DNA from: an uncultured Oscillospiraceae bacterium
GTDB lineage: Bacteria; Bacillota; Clostridia; Oscillospirales; Oscillospiraceae
DNA length: 64,000 nucleotides
NCBI GenBank assembly: GCA_910584045.1
Contig: CAJTYO010000005.1
Span: 28,683-92,682, forward strand
Direction: 5' to 3'
Part shown: positions 44,654 through 51,499 of the stretch, one piece after another
How positions within the stretch are numbered: the stretch's first letter is position 1
Layout of the letters: the number at the start of each line of letters is the position of its first letter
Made by a program: the position numbers and the translations under genes
Notes under the pieces: model-generated
The model's database searches: none
Told to the model about the DNA's origin: nothing
Seen by the model: only the letters and a program-made list of their open reading frames with translations

Positions 44654-45153
44654 ACATGCGGGAACGGATCAAGCCAACCCGCTCGGGCCTGTTTGCCATC
44701 GAGCTGTTGATCGCAGTGGGTGTGTTCTCCCTGTGCGCGGCCATCTGTGTTGGACTGTTTGTCCGCTCGGAGGTCATCAGTCAGGAGAGCGACGACCTCA
44801 ACCGGGCGGTCAACGCCGCCAGGAGCGCCGCGGAGTGCTTTAAGGCCGCCGGGGGAGATCTGGATAGGACCGCCGAGTTGACCGGAGGAGTGGTGAAGGA
44901 CGGGAAGCTGCAAGTGGTCTATGACGGACGTTGGCAGCTTGTCGGAGACTGCGGCACAGAGGTGGACACGGTGTTCCTCCTGGAGATCGAGAACTTTGAT
45001 TTTTCCGTGATATCGGGGCCCAATGACAACTATGCACGTGCCTCCCTGCGGATCGTAGGACCGCTGGAGTCGGAGGCGCTTATGAAAGAAAATCTGTCGG
45101 GGCCAGAGGCCATCCTAATCTGGTCCGTAGCGGCACTGGAGGTGGCGTCATGA
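44650..45153 (+). CDS. Pseudopilin with type IV prepilin signal
   Basis: The 167-residue protein has the prepilin motif RSGLFAIELLIAVGVFS: cleavage after Gly would leave Leu1 and the conserved Glu5, followed by a hydrophobic helix of about 20 residues. The rest is a globular domain. It should be processed by a prepilin peptidase, which is not in this window. It overlaps its neighbours by four bases on both sides. Confidence 0.78.
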   Translation: MNMRERIKPTRSGLFAIELLIAVGVFSLCAAICVGLFVRSEVISQESDDLNRAVNAARSAAECFKAAGGDLDRTAELTGGVVKDGKLQVVYDGRWQLVGDCGTEVDTVFLLEIENFDFSVISGPNDNYARASLRIVGPLESEALMKENLSGPEAILIWSVAALEVAS

Positions 45154-45563
45154 AGCGAGGCGGAGGCGTATCCGGGGCGGTGAGCCTGGTGATGATCTTC
45201 TGCGTGCTGTGTCTGGCGGTATTCGCCGTGCTGACCATCGCCACAGCCAAGCGGGAAGCCGATCTGGCAGAGATGACCGCCCGCAGTGCGTCGGAGTACT
45301 ATGAGGCGGATACGCTGGCGACCGCCATCGCGGCGGCCCTGCGGGATGGGCTTCCGTTGCCGGCGGACAATGTGGAGATCACCAGCACCGTCGGGCCGGA
45401 GGGGAAGACCGCCGCTTTCACCGTGCCCATGGGAGAGAACCAGGGACTGGAGGTGGAGCTGCTGCTGGGAGGGGACGGGACACTGACCGTCCGCCGCTGG
45501 CAGACGGTTTACACCGGCCTCTGGGAGCCGGACGATACGATGATCGTATGGGACGGCGAATGA
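45150..45563 (+). CDS. Small membrane protein of the pilus operon
   Basis: A 137-residue protein with a Gly-rich basic start, one strong helix (AVSLVMIFCVLCLAVFAVLT) and a soluble beta-like C-terminal part (TVGPEGKTAAFTVPM, LTVRRWQTVYTGLW). The layout recalls PilX/GspK-like minor pilins, but a clear family motif is missing. It overlaps the pseudopilin gene by four bases and precedes pilT by 19 bp. Confidence 0.6.
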   Translation: MKRGGGVSGAVSLVMIFCVLCLAVFAVLTIATAKREADLAEMTARSASEYYEADTLATAIAAALRDGLPLPADNVEITSTVGPEGKTAAFTVPMGENQGLEVELLLGGDGTLTVRRWQTVYTGLWEPDDTMIVWDGE

Positions 45564-45582
45564 GAAAAAGGAGTTTGATGCA

Positions 45583-46644
45583 ATGGAAAGCGTTCTGACA
45601 TACCTGCGCCAGGCGGTGAACGAAAACGCCTCGGATCTGTTCATCGTAGCCGGCAAGGCTGTGGCCATGAAGCGGGAGGGCGGCATCGTGTCCATTCAGG
45701 ACGATTGGCTGCGGCCGGACGACGCAGAATCCCTGGTGCGGGAGCTGTACGGTATGGCCCACCGGCCTATTGAGCGGTGTATGTCCATAGGTGACGACGA
45801 CTTCTCCCTGTCCGTTGGCGGGCTGGCCCGGTTCCGGGTCAACGCCTACCGGCAGAGGGGCTCTCTCTCCGCGGTGATCCGGGTGGTCAGCTTCGGCATC
45901 CCCAACTGGCGGGATATGGACATCCCGGAGGAAGTCATGAAGATTGCCAACATGACCCGGGGCATGGTGCTGGTTACCGGGCCCGCCGGGGGCGGCAAGT
46001 CCACCACCCTGGCCTGCATCGTGGACGCGGTGAACCGCACGCGGGATGCCCACATTATTACCATTGAGGACCCCATTGAGTATCTGCACCGCAATGACAA
46101 GAGCATTATCAGCCAGCGGGAGCTGGCCATGGACACCGCCAGCTACGTCACCGCCCTGCGGGCCAGCCTGCGGCAGGCCCCGGATGTGATATTGCTGGGT
46201 GAAATGCGGGACCTGGAGACCATCCAGACCGCCATGACGGCAGCGGAGACCGGGCATCTGGTGATCTCCACCCTTCACACGGTGGGAGCGGTGAATACCA
46301 TCGACCGCATTATTGACGTCTTTCCGCCTACACAGCAGCAGCAGGTCCGTATCCAGCTGGCCCAGGTGCTCAAGACGGTCATCAGCCAGCAGCTGCTGCC
46401 CACCACCGACGGGCTGCTTGTCCCGGCCTTTGAGATCATGCACCTCAACAACGCTGTGCGCAGCATGGTGCGGGACAGTCGGATTCATCAGATTGATTCC
46501 GTCATTCAGACCTCCATGGCCGAGGGGATGATTGGGATGGACGAATCCATCCTCCGCTTGCATAAGGCAGGACGGATCACCAGCGAGACGGCCCTGCGCT
46601 GCGCCATGAACCCGGATCAGATGCAGAAGAAACTGGGACGTTGA
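45583..46644 (+). CDS. pilT: Twitching motility/pilus retraction ATPase PilT
   Basis: The 353-residue hexameric ATPase shows Walker A GPAGGGKSTT near residue 132, Walker B region DVILLGEMRDLET, the His box STLHTVGAVNTIDRI and the PilT-type motif AVRSMVRDSRIHQID (cf. AIRNLIRE). PilT pulls pili back, for example to take up DNA. No extension ATPase (PilB) is in this operon. AAGGAG lies upstream of the ATG. Confidence 0.92.
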   Translation: MESVLTYLRQAVNENASDLFIVAGKAVAMKREGGIVSIQDDWLRPDDAESLVRELYGMAHRPIERCMSIGDDDFSLSVGGLARFRVNAYRQRGSLSAVIRVVSFGIPNWRDMDIPEEVMKIANMTRGMVLVTGPAGGGKSTTLACIVDAVNRTRDAHIITIEDPIEYLHRNDKSIISQRELAMDTASYVTALRASLRQAPDVILLGEMRDLETIQTAMTAAETGHLVISTLHTVGAVNTIDRIIDVFPPTQQQQVRIQLAQVLKTVISQQLLPTTDGLLVPAFEIMHLNNAVRSMVRDSRIHQIDSVIQTSMAEGMIGMDESILRLHKAGRITSETALRCAMNPDQMQKKLGR

Positions 46645-46655
46645 ATATTGTACCG

Positions 46656-46697
46656 CAGGTGGGTCGCAGCGTTTTAGGCTGCGACCCACCTGTTTTT
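46656..46697 (+). terminator. Terminator of the pilus operon
   Basis: CAGGTGGGTCGCAGC pairs perfectly with its complement over a seven-base loop, followed by five T residues. Confidence 0.93.
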
Positions 46698-46784
46698 CTA
46701 TATCTTGTGGTAACCATGTGCGCTGTGACTTCCTATTCTGCCCGCCGCAGGTAGTCTGGGTGTGTTTGATTTGGAATGGCTGGG

Positions 46785-46813
46785 TTGACAATATTTGTTC
46801 CATCTGCTAAAAT
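46785..46813 (+). promoter_or_regulatory. Sigma-A promoter of the leader ORF/GNAT unit
   Basis: Consensus -35 TTGACA (46785-46790), 17-bp spacer, -10 TAAAAT (46808-46813). Confidence 0.85.
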
Positions 46814-46839
46814 ACAGACTGGAAAGGCAGGTGAATGGC

Positions 46840-46926
46840 ATGAAAATGATATCGTACCGATTCGGGGATCTTGCCATTCGCTGCCGGAGGACTGACGCGG
46901 CCGCCGCCGGAAAGTGGACAGCTTGA
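46840..46926 (+). CDS. Leader ORF of 28 residues
   Basis: ATG at 46840, with AGGTG about six bases upstream, opens a frame MKMISYRFGDLAIRCRRTDA that ends AAAGKWTA. It lies between a consensus promoter and a terminator, 57 bp before the GNAT gene. Four arginines, two of them paired (CRRT), and four alanines stand near the end, so ribosome stalling control is conceivable. It may instead be a relic of a longer gene. Confidence 0.4.
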   Translation: MKMISYRFGDLAIRCRRTDAAAAGKWTA

Positions 46927-46931
46927 AGTCC

Positions 46932-46963
46932 AGCGTTCCCGAAGACGGGAACGCTTTTTATTT
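46932..46963 (+). terminator. Terminator/attenuator between the leader ORF and the GNAT gene
   Basis: AGCGTTCCC pairs with GGGAACGCT over GAAGAC, followed by TTTTATTTT. It starts five bases after the leader ORF stop. Confidence 0.88.
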
Positions 46964-46983
46964 TGCCGCGAGAAGGAGTTTTT

Positions 46984-47439
46984 ATGACAACAGATACGAT
47001 TTTGCTATCGGCTTTTACCGACCTCCAGTTCCGCGCGGCCTTTCGAGCCTATTTCTCTGAACTGGATATTCCCGTCAAAGATTGGGACGGCCTGTTTCGG
47101 GAGATGGACGAGGAGGGGAACAATTTCGCTCTGCTCCGACTGGGGACGGACGGCGAGGCGGTGGGATTCCTCCAGTTCCAGATGACAGCCTTTTCAAATT
47201 GGTTTCTTGAGGAACCGCTGGGCTTTATCCGGGAATTCTGGGTCTCCCCTGCCCACAGGCGGCGGGGGATCGGTGGGGCGCTGCTGGCGGAGGCGGAGAG
47301 GTACATTGTCTCCCGCGGCGCGCACCGCGCTATCCTGACGTCAGACGACGCGGTGGGGTTTTATCTGGCAAGAGGCTATCAAAGGGCGCCCGGCATACGG
47401 GCGAAAAATCAGATGGAGGTTTTGGTCAAGGCGCTTTGA
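46984..47439 (+). CDS. GNAT-family N-acetyltransferase
   Basis: The 151-residue protein has the acetyl-CoA binding motif A (FIREFWVSPAHRRRGIGGAL, near 85-104) and the following helix LLAEAERYIVSRGAHRAIL. It should acetylate a small molecule or a protein N-terminus or lysine; the substrate is unknown. I chose the ATG five bases after AAGGAG. Its expression probably requires read-through of the terminator upstream. Confidence 0.88.
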   Translation: MTTDTILLSAFTDLQFRAAFRAYFSELDIPVKDWDGLFREMDEEGNNFALLRLGTDGEAVGFLQFQMTAFSNWFLEEPLGFIREFWVSPAHRRRGIGGALLAEAERYIVSRGAHRAILTSDDAVGFYLARGYQRAPGIRAKNQMEVLVKAL

Positions 47440-47482
47440 CGGACAGTGTCCATGGCCGCCCAGAATTTTCCGGCTCCGGACC

Positions 47483-47511
47483 TCGACAGAATCCGGCGAA
47501 CGTGGTATACT
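47483..47511 (+). promoter_or_regulatory. Sigma-A promoter of the cation exchanger
   Basis: -35 TCGACA (47483-47488), 17-bp spacer, -10 TATACT (47506-47511). Confidence 0.72.
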
Positions 47512-47569
47512 ATGCAATGCAGAAACCCGGGCCGGACCGGACCGGGATGACAGAGCGGAGGATGTACGT

Positions 47570-48541
47570 ATGCTTGTTCCGGTGATCTTATTTGCGGCGG
47601 GGTTGGTGTGCCTGATCAAGGGCGGCGACTGGTTTGTGGACGGGGCGGTCAACATCGCCCACCGCTTCGGCGTGCCGGAGCTGCTTATCGGAGCGACGGT
47701 GGTGTCCATCGGAACTACGCTGCCGGAGGTAATGGTGTCCACCACCTCCGCCCTGGGCGGACACGGCGAGATCGCCTATGGCAACGCCATCGGATCGGTG
47801 ATCTGCAACGCCGCGCTCATCGCCGCCATCACCATCGCCGTCCGGCCGGGCCGAATCGATCCAAAGACCCTGCGCACGCCTGTTCTCTTCTTCTTCGCGG
47901 CGGCTGCCATCTACGCGGGCATAGCCTATACCACCGGCTATTTCAGCCGGACGGCGGGCATCCTTCTGCTGATCCTGTTCGCGATCTACATGGCCGTCAC
48001 CATTTGGCAGATCAAGCGCTCCGCCGCCGTACCTTCCGCCTGCAGCGGGTCGGCGGGGGGCGGGGCGGGCTCCGTGTCAAAGGACCTGGGGATGCTGGCG
48101 GTGGGCGCAGCGCTGATTGCGGTGGGAGCGAAGCTGCTGGTAGACAACGGTATCCTCATTGCCCAGACTTTGGGCGTACCAGAGTCCGTGATTGCGCTGA
48201 CCTTCATTGCTCTGGGAACCTCCCTGCCGGAGCTGGTGACCGCCGTGTCCTCTCTGGTGAAGGGCCACGGCAGCCTGTCTCTGGGCAACGTTGTGGGAGC
48301 CAACCTCTTCAATCTGGTGCTGGTCTCCGGCGTGTCGGTAACGCTGGCCCCTTTCCATATCCCGGAGAGCGCCGTCATCGCGGGGCATAACGCATCTCTG
48401 GTTTTGGAGTTGCCGGTGATGCTGCTGGTGATGGTCCTGCTGACCGCTCCGGCGCTGGTCAGAGGGAAGCTGTCCCGTATCCAAGGGGCGGCGCTGCTGG
48501 CAGTCTACGCCGCCTTCTGCGCGATGCAGTTCGCGCTGTAA
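47570..48541 (+). CDS. Sodium/calcium exchanger family protein (YrbG-like)
   Basis: The 323-residue protein has ten membrane helices and the two inverted alpha repeats of the CaCA superfamily: VVSIGTTLPEVMVSTTSALG with GNAIGSVICN near 45-80, and FIALGTSLPELVTAVSSLVK with GNVVGANLFN near 215-250. The acidic Glu in each repeat binds the cation. It exchanges Ca2+ against Na+ or H+ across the membrane. GGAGG lies about nine bases before the ATG. It is followed by the peptidase gene after 36 bp. Confidence 0.9.
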   Translation: MLVPVILFAAGLVCLIKGGDWFVDGAVNIAHRFGVPELLIGATVVSIGTTLPEVMVSTTSALGGHGEIAYGNAIGSVICNAALIAAITIAVRPGRIDPKTLRTPVLFFFAAAAIYAGIAYTTGYFSRTAGILLLILFAIYMAVTIWQIKRSAAVPSACSGSAGGGAGSVSKDLGMLAVGAALIAVGAKLLVDNGILIAQTLGVPESVIALTFIALGTSLPELVTAVSSLVKGHGSLSLGNVVGANLFNLVLVSGVSVTLAPFHIPESAVIAGHNASLVLELPVMLLVMVLLTAPALVRGKLSRIQGAALLAVYAAFCAMQFAL

Positions 48542-48577
48542 AGACCTATTCTTAATTTGAAAAGGAGTCTGACATAT

Positions 48578-49831
48578 ATGGAGCGCAGCTTTCATGAGGA
48601 AAACCGGCGGAAGCTCTACGACGCGCTGCCGGAGAGGAGCCTCTTCGTCTGTTTTGCGGGGCAGGCGCTGCCCCAATCGGCGGACGCGGAATATGCCTAC
48701 TTCGCCAACCGTAATTTTGCCTATCTCTCCGGGCTGGACGGGGCGGAGGTCCGCGATTTCATCCTGCTGGCCCGAAAGACGGATGCAGGCGTAGAGGAGA
48801 CCGTATTTGCCCTGCCCCCGGACCCCATGGCCGAGCGGTGGACCGGCCGGCGGCTGAAGCCGGAGGAGATCACGGAGCGCAGCGGTGTGACAGCCGTCTT
48901 GCCCTTGGGGCGGTTTGAGACCGTCTTTCATGCCGCCGCCATGAGCGGACAGTATCGGGTTTTGGCCCTGGATCTGTGGAAAAAGGACCGGAAGGACCCT
49001 GATACGGAGGCGTACCGCCTCGCCGCCCAAGCAGGGGCAGACTACCCGTTCCTGCGGGTGGAGAACTGCCACAGCCAGCTCTGCGCTCAGCGCACCATCA
49101 AGGCCCCCTGTGAGATCGAGGCCATGAGGAAGGCTATGGAGATCACCAAAGCGGGTATCGAGGCCATGATGCGAGCCTCCCGGCCCGGTATGTATGAGTA
49201 TGAGTACAAGGCGGCTTTCGACCATGCCCTGACCTCCCGGGGAGTGCTTGTCCCGGCCTTCCCCTCCATCATCGCGGCGGGGGAGAACAACTTCTGCATC
49301 CACTACTACAGCTATACCGGCCAGGCCATGGACGGCGATATGGTGCTCAACGACGTGGGCGCGGCTTGGGATGGGATGTGTACCGACGTGTCCCGCGGCT
49401 GGCCCTGCAGCGGGCGGTTCTCCCCGCGTCAGAGACAGCTGTATGAGTGCGCCTACAGAACCTCCCAGCACATGTTTTCTATTATCCGGCCGGGAATGCC
49501 CATGGCGGACGTGGACAGGCTGTGCCACCAGTACTGCGGCGGACTGCTGCGGGAGATCGGACTGTTGGGCGCGGACGAGGCCCCGGAGAAGTATATGTGG
49601 CATGGCGGCGCCCACCACGTGGGCTGGGACGTGCATGATCAGGTGGATATGACCCGCCCAGTGGCGGCGGGGATGGTGTTCTGTGTGGACGTGGGTATTT
49701 ACGTGGAGGATTGGGGCATCGGCTTCCGTTTGGAGGACAACTGCCTGGTGACGGAAGACGGGTGCGTCAACCTCTCCGCTGGGATACCCAGGAGCGCGGA
49801 GGAGATCGAGGCCGTTATGGCAGAAAACTGA
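48578..49831 (+). CDS. pepP: M24-family aminopeptidase (Xaa-Pro aminopeptidase type)
   Basis: The 417-residue protein has the N-terminal AMP_N domain (FANRNFAYLSGLDGAE) and a pita-bread catalytic domain from about 180. The metal ligands are seen in VLNDVGAAWDGMCTDVSR (two Asp), HGGAHHVGWDVHD (His) and GFRLEDNCLV (Glu), with the final Glu in the same region. It removes N-terminal residues before proline. AAAGGAG precedes the ATG with ten bases; a TTG seven codons earlier would overlap that site. Confidence 0.9.
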   Translation: MERSFHEENRRKLYDALPERSLFVCFAGQALPQSADAEYAYFANRNFAYLSGLDGAEVRDFILLARKTDAGVEETVFALPPDPMAERWTGRRLKPEEITERSGVTAVLPLGRFETVFHAAAMSGQYRVLALDLWKKDRKDPDTEAYRLAAQAGADYPFLRVENCHSQLCAQRTIKAPCEIEAMRKAMEITKAGIEAMMRASRPGMYEYEYKAAFDHALTSRGVLVPAFPSIIAAGENNFCIHYYSYTGQAMDGDMVLNDVGAAWDGMCTDVSRGWPCSGRFSPRQRQLYECAYRTSQHMFSIIRPGMPMADVDRLCHQYCGGLLREIGLLGADEAPEKYMWHGGAHHVGWDVHDQVDMTRPVAAGMVFCVDVGIYVEDWGIGFRLEDNCLVTEDGCVNLSAGIPRSAEEIEAVMAEN

Positions 49832-49880
49832 CAAACTTTTTTTGTGCATAGAAAGCCCGTGAAAATGGGCAATCGACCTC

Positions 49881-49911
49881 CCGGCGCAGAGAGCAGGGCT
49901 CTCTGCGCCGG
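49881..49911. terminator. Perfect 14-bp hairpin between pepP and spmA
   Basis: CCGGCGCAGAGAGC pairs with GCTCTCTGCGCCGG over AGG. No T tract, so it may be a stabilising or pausing element as well as a terminator. Between it and spmA lies GCATG...CACTATATA, faintly like a sporulation sigma-G/E promoter. Confidence 0.55.
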
Positions 49912-50073
49912 ATTACCGCTTCTGCCCACCATAGGCGGTGACGGCATGGCTCTCCTAATTGAGGAATCGTATCAGGCCGGAAATTCTATCTGCCGGCAGG
50001 CTGCATGTTTTCTCCCTTTGTCCACTATATATAGAAGGACGGCATGGCGCCGGGAAAGGGAGGCAGACAGGAT

Positions 50074-50652
50074 ATGGCAATGGCTTGGATCTGGACGGGA
50101 ATGGTGGCGGCGGCGGTGGTCTACGGACTGGTGAACGACACTATCGGAGCGGTGGGCAACGCGGCCATGGAGGGCGCGGCAGCGGCGGTGGACCTGTGCC
50201 TGTCCATGGCGGGGATCATGTGCCTATGGAGCGGCGTGATGGCCATCATGAAGGCCAGCGGGCTGATGGACGGTCTCAGCCGGCTGTTCCGACCGGTTCT
50301 CAACCGCCTGCTGCCCCGGGCCTGCCAGGACCCGGATACGCTCTCGGCGCTGTCGGGCAACGTGTCGGCCAATCTGCTGGGCCTGGGCAACGCGGCCACG
50401 CCCCTGGGCATCCAGGCGGCGAGACGGATGGCCAAGGGCTGTAACGGCAGGGCCAGCCATGAGCTGTGTACCCTGGTGGTGCTGAACACGGCCTCCATCC
50501 AGCTGCTGCCCACCACCGTGGCGGGGGTGAGGGCGGCACTGGGTGCGGAGAGTGCCTTCGACATTGTTCCGGCGGTATGGCTGGCCTCGGTGCTGTCGGT
50601 GGCGGCGGGGCTGCTGGCCGCAAAGGTGTTTGGGCGGATCTGGAAGCAGTAA
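50074..50652 (+). CDS. spmA: Spore maturation protein A
   Basis: The 192-residue membrane protein is SpmA: nucleoside-recognition fold segments LCLSMAGIMCLWSGVMAIMK, SALSGNVSANLLGLGNAATP and VVLNTASIQLLPTTV. With SpmB it is needed for spore core dehydration. It is made in the mother cell or forespore under sporulation sigma factors in Bacillus. I chose the ATG with GGGAGG about ten bases upstream; ATG 50044 is possible. Shows the organism forms spores. Confidence 0.93.
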   Translation: MAMAWIWTGMVAAAVVYGLVNDTIGAVGNAAMEGAAAAVDLCLSMAGIMCLWSGVMAIMKASGLMDGLSRLFRPVLNRLLPRACQDPDTLSALSGNVSANLLGLGNAATPLGIQAARRMAKGCNGRASHELCTLVVLNTASIQLLPTTVAGVRAALGAESAFDIVPAVWLASVLSVAAGLLAAKVFGRIWKQ

Positions 50653-50665
50653 GGGGGCGGGAGAG

Positions 50666-51187
50666 ATGGACTATTCGGCCTATCTGGTGCCGCTGCTGCT
50701 GGCCTTCACGGCACTGTTCGGCATGTGGAAGCGGGTAAACGTCTATGAGGCCCTGTCCCTGGGGGCGAAGGAGGGGCTGGACACCCTGCTGGGCATACTG
50801 CCGAACCTGGTGGGCCTGATGACGGCAGTGTATATGCTGCGGGCCAGCGGGCTTATGGAGGTGCTGGGCGGACTGCTGGGACCACTGTTGGTTCGGCTGG
50901 GCATCCCGCCGGAGATGGCGGCTCTGCTGTTCATCCGGCCTGTCAGCGGCAGCGGAGCTCTGGCCATCGGCAGCGAGCTGATGGCCTCCCACGGGCCCGA
51001 CTCCTATGTGGGCCGGGTGACGGCGGTGATGCTGGGCAGCACGGAGACCACCTTCTACACTATCGCCGTCTATTTCGGCTCTGCCGGGATACGGCGCACC
51101 CGGTACGCAATTCCTGCCGCCCTGGTCGCCGACCTGACAGGATTCATGGCCGCCGCCTTCGCAGTGCGGCTGCTGTTTGGAGTATAG
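50666..51187 (+). CDS. spmB: Spore maturation protein B
   Basis: The 173-residue partner of SpmA, with LGILPNLVGLMTAVYMLRAS, FIRPVSGSGALAIGSELMA and STETTFYTIAVYFGS, the last being the family hallmark. Four to five membrane helices. GGGAG precedes the ATG, 13 bp after spmA. Same operon. Confidence 0.95.
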   Translation: MDYSAYLVPLLLAFTALFGMWKRVNVYEALSLGAKEGLDTLLGILPNLVGLMTAVYMLRASGLMEVLGGLLGPLLVRLGIPPEMAALLFIRPVSGSGALAIGSELMASHGPDSYVGRVTAVMLGSTETTFYTIAVYFGSAGIRRTRYAIPAALVADLTGFMAAAFAVRLLFGV

Positions 51188-51268
51188 AGGATTGCTTCGG
51201 ATACCACCGACCGGTCGTATATCCCCTTTAACATGCCACCAAACGGTAGGATAAAAGGGGTGATATCT

Positions 51269-51499
51269 ATGTTTTTTCAGCGTCTGGAGGACCTGCGGGT
51301 TGACAGCGATCTGCGGCAGAGGGATGTGGCGGAGTTTCTCCACATGCACTTGGAGGTCTATCGGCGATACGAAAAAGGAATACGGGAAATCCCCGTCTGG
51401 GCGCTTCTGAAGCTGGCCGACCTGTACGGCGTCAGCACGGACTACATTCTGGGCCGCACGGACTGGCGGGACGGCGGGGCGCAGTCATGCGGCAGCTGA
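51269..51499 (+). CDS. Small XRE-family regulator coupled to comEC
   Basis: A 76-residue helix-turn-helix protein (RLEDLRVDSDLRQRDVAEFL, then YEKGIREIPVWALLKLADLY and STDYILGRTD). AAGGGGTG lies about seven bases before the ATG. Its last four codons overlap the start of comEC by 13 bp. It is similar to the regulator overlapping comFC. A single-domain protein of this type usually represses its own operon. Confidence 0.85.
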   Translation: MFFQRLEDLRVDSDLRQRDVAEFLHMHLEVYRRYEKGIREIPVWALLKLADLYGVSTDYILGRTDWRDGGAQSCGS

